Numbered from the stretch's first letter, positions 35,830-48,010 are shown. The stretch: 64,000 nucleotides of DNA from Gnetum montanum (GCA_015680685.1 MNCI01002923.1:466872-530871); one strand, 5' to 3'. Program-made: numbers and translations. Notes: generated from the letters alone by a model not told the origin.

Positions 35830-38440
35830 CTACAATTTCTTCTCTTATATTCTTAGATTGTGAACCATCCAATGTTTGATGAAGTTAGCATGTCCCATGG
35901 ACATGGCAAGTGTGGAAACATCTAATTTTCTTTCACATACCATGTCATAAAATATTATCTTTCTTCTTCAAAAGCTTTGGCTTTCTCTCTTAGTTCATGG
36001 TAATTTGTTAATCATTTAGCCAAGTTTGCTGCTACATCTTTTTGCCTATGGTACCTATCCTTAACTGCTTCTAGCTTTGAGTTTGCTACTTGAAGTTTCT
36101 GTAAAAAATATTTATGATCTACAAACTCCTTCTTATACAAGGCATACATAGCTACTACTTGTTGTTCAAGCTCACTTTTGGGCCTACCTGCTGTCAGCAT
36201 GGCCAAGTTATCATAATGGAGGCTTGTTAACCCCATGTGTTCTTTTAAGTCCTCTATGTGTAGGTCTTTATTTTTCACTTCCACTTTATATGTGTGGGCT
36301 ATGCTATCCAAGATGGATTGCCATTCTAGATTTTGTGCTAATAAGAAATTAATTTTGGCCTTCACCCTCTTAATCTCTTTCTCATTGATTTATTTATGCA
36401 TCCCCACCTAATCATGAAAGTGTTCCTTAAGCTGTTCATTCTTCTTTTCCTCAATTTTCCATGCACTAATTTCGATGGCTAACTTTTTATGGATAACATC
36501 TACCTCCTCCATGAAGAGGATTCTATTTTCTCTTGCAAGGAAGCTCATATCTTGGTTGATCCTCACCAACTATTCCCTTAGATGGTGGATGCTTTCTTTC
36601 AAAACTTTTTTTGTTCTTTCAACATTGGTCAACTACATGTTATTTGCAACAAGTTGTTTATTTTCCTCTTGTAAGGTAGCAAGTGGTTTAGCATGTGCAT
36701 ATGTTTATGCTTCAACCACTAAAGAATCCCATACTACCTTTTCTTTCTCATTCTCCATCTCTTTATTATTGTTAAGGAAGTACTTGATTTACTTAGTTCT
36801 AAAATGTGCTAGCTATTCTAGTGCAATGAATTAAGTTGGATCTCTTCTTTTTCCTCTTAGAGCTACAAGCTCTTCTTGTAATCAATGAAGTTCATTCTTA
36901 GCATGCTCTACGTTAATTTTGACCATGATCAATTTTTCATTGATGCTAATTTATTTGGATTGTGTTGCAATGACATTATTAGGAATGTTGAAGAGATTTG
37001 TGATAACCTATCCTATCTCCGACAATTTATTAAACACATCTTCATGATGTGCAGGAGTCATAGAGGTACTAGCTAACATTTGAGCATCTTTGGTTCTAAA
37101 AAAAATTAGTTGGTAGCACAACAAGTACATTGAAGGATTCTTTAATGTGATTTGTGATCAGTTCTATGGCTCCTGCTGCATCATGGTGCTGCATGACCAC
37201 AATTGTGGCTCCTTCTCCAAATTTAAGTATCACTTGGAACAATGCAACATTCCTAGAAATCTATTGTAACCACTGGGTCTCTCCTCTTGACTACAATGAT
37301 ATTTGTTTGTTGGTAAGATTTGCTAAGGTGGTCAGCTTGTCTGCATCATCAATTACTTTGAAAAATTGGTCTCTTACCTACTTTCGCAACTGATGGTTTC
37401 TACAATGTATTATAGATGACTCATTGAAGGTCTATAATCTTGCGGTGGTGGTGGTTGAACTCACTACTATTGTTGTTGTTATTATGTGGTTTAGGTAATC
37501 TCCTTAATGCTTAGTTGTTCTTATATTTGGCCCTTTTTGGGAGGCATTGGCTTGAGCATTTTGACAAGCATACTGTGCCTTAATGCATCATTTGTATACC
37601 TTAGTATGTCAACTCATTTGCATAAATTCTTGATAAGGTAAGGGAATGGAAATGTTAACTTCCTTACCTTCTTCTCTTCGAACCACCTTTGGATTTCTGT
37701 GAAGTAGAGGTGAGAAATGTTCGCATTGAAGTTTCCCATTAATATTGCACTACCTTTAGCCACATATGTAGAGATTTAGTTCAATCTCTTAGTGGGAAAT
37801 AGGTGATAAGTGTTAATTTTAAAATCGATCTTTTCTTTTGCAGTCAGTTCACTGTATTCCTTATTGTCCTTGCCATATTCTCGTTGCAAACATAGCTTCT
37901 TGGCATTTGTATTAGATCTTGTTGATATTTGTGCCACCTTTGCCCCTTCATTGGGAACATTTACTTCCTCAGAAATTGCCTTAACTAATTAAGATACCAA
38001 GATCCCTTTAATTTTTATTATAGCATCGATTTCTTGATTCTACCAAAATTGGAGTGTTTCTCTTAAATATCACTCCCCATTTGTTATCAAAGTAGGCCAC
38101 AAAGGAGATGACTAAAGTTGGGCCTTAACACCTTGTAGAGAAAATTCAAAAAATGGAACAAAAGTTAAGTTTCACAATTACTATTGTTATGATGGATTTT
38201 TCTTGAATAGCCTGAAGGCATTTAGGTGATAGTATGAGTTGCTATTCCCAAATGGACACTTGTGAAATGTCTACTTGTGCTTGAGTAGATTGCTTCATGA
38301 TAGGAGTTTGTTGATAAATACTAAAGGATTGTGCCTCCTGTTTCTTTGTTTTGTTTGCTCACTTTTCCTCTTCCATTGCGTTGTGGTCTTTTGCTTATTG
38401 GTTGTAGAAGTTTTCCTTGTGCTTCTCTTTTTGGGACCAT
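35830..38440 (-). pseudogene. Element C extra ORF in the env position, broken
   Basis: Homologous to the extra ORF of B, reading minus from the ATG at 38440. Shared blocks include the IIKIKGILVS (about 38040-38010) and YHLFPT...TEIQRWFEEKKVRK segments, and a 117-codon open stretch at 36365-36012 with MLTAGRPKSELEQQ...KLQVANSKLEAVK, rich in Lys/Glu/Leu heptads and likely coiled coil. The C-terminal part (LPCPWDMLTSSNIG) matches B's MPYP..DVSILAHIG. That two diverged elements on opposite strands keep this ORF in the same order shows it is a regular element component and not a chance insertion. Function unknown. Confidence 0.6.
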
Positions 38441-38940
38441 TTGCAATAAATCAAGGATTTGGGATTGCTATAGTATTCTCATAAATGAGTAACAATTTGG
38501 TACCTTACTCATACCCTTATTTATATTAAGTTCTTAGTTCATTGTGATTGCAGAGTTAGAAAATTTTTCAAGAAAAACCCCATTAGTACTTTTCTATGGT
38601 GTAAAATAAGTGGTATGATTGATTAGGAGTCTTCTTAAAGTTGTTTTGGTCTTAACATGAGCGATTTACGTTAAAATTTTTTGATATGTCCCATTAAAAT
38701 TACCCTTATAATACCTTTTGGTCATTAGCAATTTAAAAAAAATCAACTTAAATTTTGCTCACTAGCATCCCCCCATGACTAATATGAGCACTTTGAGATC
38801 ATGTAGATTTGAAAATCATGAAAATCAAAGGAATAATGGGCAAGTTATGGGCACCAGAAGATGGGGTATTAGAGTGCTTAGTTTCAAAGAAAAATTGGCA
38901 ACAACCCACCTCTTATGAAAATAAAAAATGAAAATTTTTT

Positions 38941-39060
38941 CTAACTCCCCCATGCTATATATAATATTTATAAGTGCAATATCATAAATATGCTATCATA
39001 GATGCGATATCGTAAGTGCTTGCGATATCGTATCTATGATATCACGTTAGAAAAAATCAA
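38941..39060 (-). promoter_or_regulatory. Internal U3-like promoter module of element C
   Basis: In the element's direction: several GATATC palindromes (TGATATCATAGATACGATATCG and further GCGATATCGC-like copies), then ATTGCACTTATAAATATTATATATAG. This is the arrangement of palindromes plus TATA box seen in the U3 of A' and A. It lies about 500 bp upstream of the extra ORF start at 38440, as in element B. Confidence 0.45.
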
Positions 39061-40535
39061 ATTTTCTTAATGTTTTTTAGGGAAAACTAAGTCCCATTGG
39101 ATGGCTAGAAGATATACATCATGTTGAAAGGGTCCTAAAATGGAGATGATACTTCAATTGTGAAAAATAAGTGTTGAAATTCTATGATTAAGGAGTCTCA
39201 AGCTACAAAAGTATATGAGGTGTTGATGGAATGAATGAGAAAGACAATGGTGTTGTGTCATTAGAATGAATAGTGTGAATGATATGGGAAGTGTTTATTG
39301 TTTATTGTCATTTATCAGAATTGTAAGGCTCAAGATGATGTGGAATTACTTGGCAAGTATAAGATATAATAATTGTACATGTGGATCCTTACCAAAGTAG
39401 GCTTCAATCCTTAATGCCCTTGTATAACCACACCTAGAAGTGTTCTTAGGCACCTAAGGAGTTGAATGTAACACATACTTGTTTAGCAAGGCACACATGT
39501 TAGTACCACCAAATTGGGAAAATAACCTTATATTATACAAAATCACAAGTTATGACTATTCTTACAATGAGATGAGATGGGCATAGAAGGGATTGCAGAA
39601 ATCGAGACATGAGGTGTCTTACCATAGGCATAATGAATTCTTGTGTTTTATTAGTGATTAAAGTAATCGTTAGCCTTTCTGTCCAAGATTCAAACCAAGT
39701 CTAGACCACATTCTAGTGACATCACATCATTTCATCTCTTAGAATTACAATTGTAAAATTATTAATGTTGCAAGGAGTATTTTCAGTTGGCATATTGTCC
39801 AAGGGATGAGTTTTATTCATGGAAATTTATTTTTATTTTTAGATTTACGAGAAGCTTCCTATCTTCAAGCATGATAACATGTCTTTTCAATGGGACACCC
39901 AAAAATTTATTTTGTGCTCTTTTATTTTTTAACTATGTCAACCCTTTTAAGGTAGCACTTATTTAACTTTTACTTCCATTTTTTGTTAGATCTACAAAGA
40001 TATAATACAACCTTAGCAATAAGATAGAACTCATAATGATACTCCAAAAAGAATCCACAAGTCTCCTTGATGTCACTCGCTTTACATTCCCTCTTGGTTC
40101 TTCACTTTTTTGTCTAGGCATAATGATCACAAGTTTATTATTAATTGTATGATGGAAAAGAATATCATTATGGCCATGGTAAGAACTTCTTATTAATGAA
40201 ATGGATGGATGGATTGATGTGGGCTCATTGTGCAAATAATCAGTCTCTTATGAGTTGATAACATAGAGAAATCTTCACCTTATTGGATTACATATTGCCT
40301 TTATTTAATTTATTTTATTAGTAATGAAAATTATTTACAAAGGGTTTAAAAACCAAGTAGAAAAGAAATAGAAAAGATTGTAAAAATTAGGAAAAAGTGT
40401 AAAGAATGAAAAATGTTAAAGAATATGAAAAGTTGAAGAATGAAAAAGTATAAAAGAATAAGAAAAGATGAAAGAATGTGAAAAATGAAGAGAATTGTAA
40501 TACAAAAATTGCAAAATCTCTTATTTATTCTAAAA
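39061..40535 (-). other. Element C region lacking pol, with A/T-rich direct repeats
   Basis: No RT, RNase H or integrase motif can be read here, although element B has them between protease and extra ORF. 40340-40500 is an array of imperfect GAAAAAGTATAAAGAAT-like units (T-rich in the element's direction), corresponding to the T-rich tract after integrase in B. Confidence 0.5.
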
Positions 40536-41440
40536 TCAAAGTAAAGTATCTATGCCATGATTCAACTCATGGGCAAGTGTTCTAAAAATGCTCCCTAGAT
40601 CTTTTGGATCAAGCACTTTAAGTGGTTCTCCTACCATCTTTATTGATTTAACTATTCTATTATTATCCCATCTAATTTTAATGGTAGTGGAGTTATGATC
40701 ATTTAAGTTCCTATCTTCTTTTCCTTTCAGTGTATGATTATGAGTTAATTGTTTCATTTTTAGACTCTCAATTAGAGCCATTTTCTTAGTTTGAAAATTA
40801 GTAAGTGTTTCAGATGTTTCCATGAATGTGTTAGATAGTTGTTGGTTCTTAGTTAGTGGCCATAGGGTGTCTTTAGGGTTGGTGGCCTTTTCTCTCTCTT
40901 GTGCATACACTTGCTTCTTACTGTTGTTATGGACTGGTATGGTGATTGTGTTGATATTCTGAATTATCAGTCCACTACAACACCTTTTTCATTTACTAGT
41001 AATGCATGGAATTCATTGTGTATGTATGGCTCAATGCTTATCTTCGTTAGAAAACTCAACCAATAAATCTCTCATACTTAGCTTACCATCAATTATGCTA
41101 AGCCATGCCCTCCCCATGATTAATGGGAATTCCTTATCAACATCCTTTACATCAATAATTAGAAAGTCTACTAAATATGACCACCCATTGACAGTGATCA
41201 CTACATTATCAATATATCCCAAAGGAGTGATGATAGACTAATCTACAAGCTTCAACTTGATGTTACACTCTTCCAATGGTGGTAAGTTCCATACTTGATA
41301 TGTTTTGTAGGAGATCAAATTCACCCTACAACTTGAGTCTAATGAAGCTTTGCATGGTTGATTTTCAACTACTCACAGATAAATCAAATGAACTCCTAGA
41401 TCAATTCTCTTCTTAAGAAGTGGTCCTACCTTGATCTAGC
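40536..41440 (-). pseudogene. Element C retropepsin-like protease and downstream linker, broken
   Basis: The protease is recognised by KASLDSSCRVNLISYKTYQVWNL (about 41350-41280) and VNGWSYLVDFLII...FPLIMGRAWLSIIDGKLS (41190-41070). The catalytic D-x-G is replaced by D-S-S. A 124-codon open stretch (40910-40536), hydrophilic and without domain, follows in the element's direction. Confidence 0.65.
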
Positions 41441-44004
41441 TAGTGACAATTTTAGTGAGCATGAAAGCTTGTATTTTTGGACTTGAGGATGATGGAAGCT
41501 TGTTAATAGTAAGAAAATATATTTTAGGAGAAGTTGGTCTTGATAAAGTTTTAATTCTACCGGCCTTCTCTAGACTCGTCCTAAAGAAAGGACATTTTTT
41601 TGCTTAGCCCTTAGTGTTGTTGGTGAGATCTTCTATTTGTTCATTTACTATCATCGTAGGTCTCTTCTACTATAACTGTGATGGAAACTCTCCTTGCATT
41701 GTGGGTGGTGGCATTGGTGGTAAGGGATTTTGATTGTGATTTGAAAAATCAACTACTCGTGGATGCACATACAATTTTGAATTGGTCCTTGGTAGTGTCA
41801 AGTGGTGATATTTTGGTAGATAATACTATGGAGCTTGAATAGTTGCATTTGTTAGTGAGATTGGATGTTGGATGTAGTACTCATAGGGATCGTGTTATTG
41901 ATATGGATACTATTGGTGCAATGGTGGCATGGCCCACAATTAAGGCTATTGCCATTGTTGATGGTATTGCTCTTATGACTATGGTAAGGCCCCACTAGGA
42001 TAATACATTGGTTGAAGGTTTTAGTGGTAGTTACCTTGAGGACAAGGTAACTGTTTGGGCATCTATTTTTGAACATATTTAGGGTTAAGTGTGTATGACC
42101 TTGTTTCTTGCAAATGTGTCATCATCGGACAACATCCCTTAGGATGTACGTACTAACACATAATACAACCTTTTTCATTTATAGAGTTAGTATTTGAGAG
42201 CTCAGCTATTGTAGTAACTTTGCCTTTACATCCAAGTTCTCTCTTCTTTCTATTGTCTTTACCTTTTGTGAAGGTTTGTTCTACTCTTTCCTCCACAATA
42301 TTTTACATTGTGGTACACCTTTCATTAATTGAGTTTCACATTTTTGCTATTTGTACTACTACATTAGAAAAACAAATTTTTGGATTGGTAGCATCTCTTT
42401 TTGAATTTCCTAATCCAAGGTTTCTTCTTCTTGGGTATCACACACCCATGCATCTTTCTTTCTTATTGATGGATCCCTATTGTACTCTTCAGTTGATTTT
42501 CTTTTTCTAACTTCACCTTCTTCTTTTACCACTTGATTATTTAGTCTTTGAATATGATAGACGGTCAGTTATAATAATCTTCCTTGGGCATAAACCCTAA
42601 GGCTCTCTCTAGTTTTGCTTCTTAACCCATCTATGATGTGCCTGAGCTATTCCTTTGATGAAAATCTATGGCATGGGCATCTATGTAATAGTGAATAATA
42701 TCTGCCCATCACCACATCAAGGGTTTTGTGAGTCCCTTATTTCTAGCCCTAGATTTGTTTTCTTAGATTGAATACTCATGAATAGGTATGATTGTCATTA
42801 AAGATTTCAAGCATGGTACTCAAGTGTGTGAAGGATTCAGGTTCCAATGACTTGTACTAGCTTTTTGCTTCCTTCACAAGTATTCTAGGAGACAACTTCA
42901 ATTTCTGCAAATCACTCTCTATGTTTTGAAGGGTATAGGCATCATGGAATTCTTGAAAATGATCTTGGGCATCAACATTGCTACCACCATAAAATTGTGG
43001 CATATTGTTGATATCTAGCCATTTGATTTGGCTATCTCTCATGAGCCTGGTTGGTATGTAAACAACTTCTTGAATATTGATCATGCTTTAGGTTTCCATG
43101 AATGGTTCATCATCATGATTGGGTTCATATGCTTTGTTGTAGTAGTGGTACCTTCTATGCTCATGTCTCTTTTGATCCTTTCTTTTATCTCTTCTTCTCC
43201 TTATTTCATGCTCTTCATCTTCTAAATTAGAGTACCTTGAATATCTATCATGATGACCATGAGTTCTCTTTTCTTCCCTATAAAAATCCAAGTACTTGTG
43301 TCTTTGCCTATCAGAGTCCTCCAATGATCATGATGAGGTAGATGAGGTGGTAAGAGAATAGTTTCGGTTGGTTCTCCTTTCATGACTCTTGTAAGTTTCT
43401 CTACAAGATTTAGTATGATCCCTTGGCCTAGAGTCTTGCTTGTATCTTGAGTCAACAGTTTCCCACTTGTGTGTCTCTACTAGAGTAGAATGAAGCTGGG
43501 CTTTGATAGGTTCCTCTAGTTTGATGATTAGTATTTTTGATGACTCCTCATGGTGTTGGTAGAGTTGTTCTAAAATGAATTGATTAGCATCAAGTGCTTC
43601 TATGACAACAGAAGTGTTGGCCTACTTTCCTTTGCTATGTATATGTTTGATCTCCATGGTAGCATCTCTTCTCATTTGCTCATTTGTGGATTCATAAGGT
43701 TTGGTCATGTGTTGAGTCATATGCTACCCTTTCTAAATCTAGTCCAAATGCATTCCATTTAGGGTAATTTGTAGCATGTTCAGTGCTACACATTCTAGAG
43801 GTAGGACTATGTTTCCTTGCATGTCTCTCCACCTCATTTTCTTGTCCTAATTAAAGATGAAAGTAAAGTCTGGATGGTATGAATTAGTGTGAGCATAAGA
43901 GATTTATGTCTACATTGGCATCCTCCATTCATCTTCATTGATAATTCTATCACTGCTTCTTCTTACTCCTTGGCAAGTGATGGTTGGTCATTATGTGAAG
44001 CCAT
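41441..44004 (-). pseudogene. Element C gag, broken
   Basis: The start at 44004 opens MASHNDQPSLAKE. The gag core is at 43084-42857: PTRLMRDSQIKWLDINN, FYGGSNVDAQDHFQEFHDA, LQNIESDLQKLKLS. It is preceded by an Arg/His/Asp-rich region (43324-43088, RRRRDKRKDQKRHEHRRYH-like composition). The C-terminal Tyr/Pro/Gln-rich segment lies at 41850-42080. Stops break the frame. Order and spacing follow the gags of A and B. Confidence 0.65.
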
Positions 44005-45556
44005 ACTATAGTGTTTAGATGGTTTGTGTTAAAAGTGTGCTTTACTTATATTTGTTGGGTTTGACTTTAAGTTTTTGATAAAATGAACTTGTTGAGGTAA
44101 AAAATTATGGCACAAAAACATCCAAAAAATGTGTTTTGAGAGACTATAGCCTAAGGCATCTCACCTATGGGTACAAAAACCCAAGAGTAGTCTCAACTGG
44201 AAAGGGCAATGTAACATTCAAAAAGGTAAATCAAACTGGAAAATTGGGAAAGAAATTTAAATCAAATAACTATCTTAAATTTTAAAACTTTATGAAAAAA
44301 TAGTAAAATAACTACTCATTAAACAAGCTAAATGTAAATTTTAAAATTCTAGGAGGTATAGAATCCAAATATACATAGTATCTTATCAAAAATTTCTACT
44401 TAGAGATAGATGTTTAGTAGGGACTAATGACTCTGAAGTAGAAACTTAAAATGACCCTTTAGGATTTAGACTTGGCAAGAAAAGTATATGATCCAATCCT
44501 AAAACAAGCTTAAGTAAGAGCTTTAAAATAACTGTAAATTTTAAAACTAAAAATGCCAATAGGAGCTTTACTTCAAAATGTCCTTTCAACAAACATTTAA
44601 CAATAAGGAACCTGCATTGTCATAGAGATATTGAAATCAAAATGTTGTAGAAATATTAATGGAAATGACTTATCTCGAAATAGAGCACAAAATAAATGAC
44701 TATAGTGTGACCTTGTCTATATGTGCTTGCAAAAGCACATCACCTCTGACAAGCATGCACCTTTGGTTCTCAGCAACTTCACAATCTTTCTAGTTAGGCA
44801 CTTGCAAGACCCATTCCAATCTCTAATTTTCTCCAAGGTATCCAAATGAGAAAACTCCACTATTGTTGTAGCTCACCGTCACCACTTGCTGCTGCCACTC
44901 ACCACCATTTTCAATCCAAATCACACACAATTCTACAAAAACCTCCTTCAACCAAAAAAAAAAAAAACCCAAAGGCAAGTTAGATAGCGCACACATAGAC
45001 ATAGAGAGCTTAAAAAAAAGCACACAAGCAGCCACCACACCAATATCAAAAGCCTCTTCACAAGGTGTCAGTATGCGAGTACGTATAGAGCCCATGACAA
45101 ACATGAATGCCTTTGTGAATTAAAATTAAATCATAGTGGCGGTGCCATGTGGTAGGCATGGAGTGGTGATGGAGGAGACCCCTCTCCTAAATCTCCACTA
45201 ATGGAAAAATTTTCCACTACCAAGTACATAACAACCGTCACAACCACTCACATGCTGCTAATAGCTACAAAGAAAGGAATAATGTTGGTGCTCAAGGCCA
45301 CCAACTAAACACGCGTAGCCACATAGTTGGCAGTTGCAAAAATGATGAGAAAAATGGTAGAAGTAACGATTGCCATCATCATTGAGTGGTTGAGAAATGT
45401 GCAATGCTAACCACCCACACACATGTACTGGTTGCAGGAACATGCAACAAACATTAATGACCACCTTCATACTTCCTGTTGCCAATGGTAACCTGCGCAA
45501 GGAAAGCCCTCAGATATTTAATGTTAACTACCCAGCTATTATAAGTATGGTTTACA
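44005..45556. other. No gene seen; expected place of element C leader and 5' LTR
   Basis: AT-rich to about 44700, then more complex. I searched for the TGATGAGTGG/CTCATCA termini and a tRNA-Asp primer site and did not find them. Frames at 44823-45104 (minus) and 45397-45556 (plus) carry no recognised motif. Confidence 0.35.
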
Positions 45557-45905
45557 ATGGTTTTATGGCCATGCATGGAAATTTTGGGAGAGAGAGGATT
45601 TATGGCGCTGGTGTCGGATTTGGTGATGGAGGGATGTCATCTTATAGGCACCACCAATAGGATAAGGTTAAAGATGTGGCAGGGCAAAGCATGTAGAACC
45701 AATGACATAGAATTCTTGAACTTGATAATGAAGGCTGTGTAGAATCCGATCTTGATTGACTAGTTCTACTATAACACAGCTGCCTCAAGCACGTGCTCTC
45801 CTAGTGATACTAAGTTGGCATCCAATGTGAAGATTAACGATTTGACTTTCAACAACATCTATGGTACCTTTGCCATTGACATAGGCATTCACTTGCAATG
45901 CAACT
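45557..45905 (+). pseudogene. Polygalacturonase (glycoside hydrolase family 28) C-terminal fragment
   Basis: GH28 enzymes cleave pectin in cell walls. The translation contains the C-terminal GH28 signature: GTTNRIRLKMWQGK (family: NGVRIKTWQGG), NDIEFLNLIMKAV then NPILID (family: ISFENITMxxVQNPIIIDQ), FYYN, CSPSDTKLASNVKINDLTFNNIYGT (family: VKISNVTYKNIxGTS), and IGIHLQC. Two TAG stops fall where the family has Gln (before NPILID and after ILID), and one frame change is needed near 45740. The catalytic N-terminal two thirds are missing. It is a gene relic stranded between element C and element D. Confidence 0.75.
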
Positions 45906-46317
45906 AACTATTGATATTTGTAATTTTAATTTAATAGGAACTATGGCCACATCAAAATGAGCATTTATTAATTGTATAAATAATGACTTAATGTAAGTGG
46001 CAACCTTAATAATTATTTTAGTGTATTTATTTAATTTAATGGGCTGGAAAAACATAGTAAAGGATTTGTTGATGATTTAACATCCTATTATATTTTCAAT
46101 CCTTTTCTTTATCTATGATACCATGTAAATAATTCACATGGGTTAAAACCTATGAAACACCGTGGAAATTGCGAATCAGCTTAAAGCGAAGATTCACGAT
46201 GCGGGCGAAAGTTCGCTACAAAATTCTAGAAGATGGAACAAGGCAAAGCAAGGCAAAGAGGCACGCAGCATCAAGTCTCCAAGTTCCTTACAGATTTCAA
46301 TCTTACTTTGTTTTCTC

Positions 46318-46775
46318 TCCTTACGCTACATTACACAACATAGCGTAATGTCGCTCAGCGTAACTCTGCTTAACATAGCCCGATATCAGAAGGTAACTTA
46401 CTTAGATGGATTTGATGAAGTTTAAGGCCTAAGTAGCGTGATATGCGACTTTTCATATATTCTGCTAAGTCTTTTGTCTAGGGCTGAGTTTACGATCTGA
46501 TTACGTAGAGCAGTGTAACGAGCTTCAAGAAAGTCAAAGTCAGAGTCCAAGGAAGCGCAACTGCTTGATTTCTTCCTTTTTGCAGATTGGTCGCTTTACG
46601 CTTATTACACTACGCAGCGTAGACCAGCGTAATTTATTGTCAAGTTGATCATTTTTACGCTCTATTATGCTTTGCAGCGTAAATGAGCGTAAAACAGCTT
46701 GAATCAACTATTTCCATGCTCTAGTACACTCTGCCATGCAACGCAGCGTAAACGAGCGTAATGCAGCCTAAGGCC
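46318..46775 (+). repeat. U3 array of inverted TTACGCT/AGCGTAA motifs
   Basis: At least five blocks pair TTACGCT (or CTACGC) with AGCGTAA within 20-40 bp, for example around 46320-46350, 46490-46515, 46593-46632, 46658-46695 and 46735-46763. The 3' LTR carries the same array (61110-61545). Arms can fold into hairpins or act as paired binding sites upstream of the TATA box. Confidence 0.6.
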
Positions 46776-47012
46776 AGCTAAGACAATACCAGACACACAC
46801 CTGCTATCCACACGCACAATACACTGATGAGCGTATTGTCCGTAATCATGAGGCGACTTCAACAAAAGTTGTTGATAGCGTACTTTGCCCCTTCTCCCAA
46901 AAATGTGACATGACATAGACAGTTTCAACATAAAGTTGGCCAAGTCAATGGTATTTTGAAGGTTCAAGACACGTGTCATCAGGGCCGTGCCTTCTCCACA
47001 TGTTTTCAAACT

Positions 47013-47020
47013 TATAAATA
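47013..47020 (+). promoter_or_regulatory. TATA box in element D 5' LTR
   Basis: CTTATAAATACTCC; the 3' LTR has the mutated CTTATTAATACTC at the same place. Confidence 0.65.
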
Positions 47021-48010
47021 CTCCAGTTAGCGAAGAAACAAAGGATCTTGATCTTTGACTTTTTTGGTAGTTATCACCTTTGAGTAGAGACAAAAGACAT
47101 TTTTGAGCATTGGAAGCAAGAGCGATCACCCCTTTGGAAAAATACAGTTCTCCCCATTGGTGATCATTGGTAGGTTTGAGTAGAGACTACCGAAGGCAAA
47201 GGGAATAGATCAGAGATCAAGAGATCATCTGGTGCGGTTGGAAAGATCTATTGATCAGAAACAGTTGATCGATAGACATCCGGGCTTGGCCTTCCTTGCA
47301 TCCCATCTTTGGCTTACAAGGTAGACCGAGCTTCATTCTGTACTCCTTGTTGAATAGTTTTCTTATTATTTTGTGTATGCTTCGCACAAGATAAGCGGAG
47401 TTTTCCATCGGAACTTTGTATACAATATACTTAGTTTTCGGGTCAAAACATAGATTTTGGAATTGCGCATTTTTCTTAAATCCGATCCTCCTTGTTGTGT
47501 TGACGTTGTCGTTATTGCAATTTATCTACATCGTTTTCTACTCCCTTTACGATTCATTGAATCAAATTGTTTCATGGAATATCTATAATATTCGTCAATT
47601 TACTGATTGAGTAAGTCCCTGTCTGACCGACAAGACCGTTCAAGGCACCACAGATTTGTTTTCTCCAGCACGGCCCTCGCACGGATCCGTGGTTAAGACT
47701 GTGTAAATGGATTTTCGTTTGGTATTTTCCAGCTACTGACATTTTCCGTCGTTATAGTTTTTTGGCTCTAGAAGGAGGGCCTAAGGCTCCGATTCGTATT
47801 TTTATGGGTAGCCCTGTAAGCGATCTATACCCACATCTCTAAAAACGTAAATGTAATACCTCTAGGGAAGTTTACGAAAAAATCGTGTGGTGTAGATCGG
47901 TCACAGTAACGATTCCTTTGGAATCCTACAGGGTAAAAAGCCTAATCGTGATCTTCTTTGGCTGTTGCCTTTTACATCCTGTCGCTTGTTGTCATTAATC
48001 TATCTGAGTA

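Larger units (their letters stand above)
11813..44004 (-). mobile_element. Element C: Athila-like LTR element without pol, split by element B
   Basis: Minus-strand element in two pieces, 11813-12865 and 35727-44004, separated by element B. The split is shown by B's perfect 5-bp TSD (TTGGT at 12861-12865 and 35722-35726). In its own direction C has: gag (start codon at 44004), protease, a T-rich tract, an internal U3-like module, an extra ORF, polypurine tract and 3' LTR. RT, RNase H and integrase are absent between protease and the T-rich tract. The 5' LTR was not found to the right of gag (44005-46147), so C is incomplete or too diverged there. C predates B, and B predates A. Confidence 0.65.
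46153..47756 (+). repeat. 5' LTR of element D (1,604 bp)
   Basis: Starts TGAAACACCGTGG and ends CCGTCGTTATA; the 3' copy ends GTTACA, so the final CA has mutated to TA here. TATAAATA at 47013-47020. It aligns end to end with 60940-62542, with scattered, mainly transition differences. Confidence 0.92.

Noticed and set aside
36475-36834. Plus-strand frame of 119 codons, hydrophobic
   Set aside because: Opposite strand of the coiled-coil part of element C's extra ORF; hydrophobicity follows from complementing Lys/Glu codons.
40340-40500. A-rich array of GAAAAAGTATAAAGAAT-like units, considered as a CRISPR-like or satellite array
   Set aside because: Units are imperfect, have no spacers, and correspond in place to the T-rich tract after integrase in element B.
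46704-47129. Minus-strand frame of 141 codons in the D 5' LTR, with a 147-codon counterpart at 61490-61933 in the 3' LTR
   Set aside because: The two copies are LTR duplicates, so their shared openness is not independent evidence. No domain is recognisable and the frame runs antisense to U3/R.
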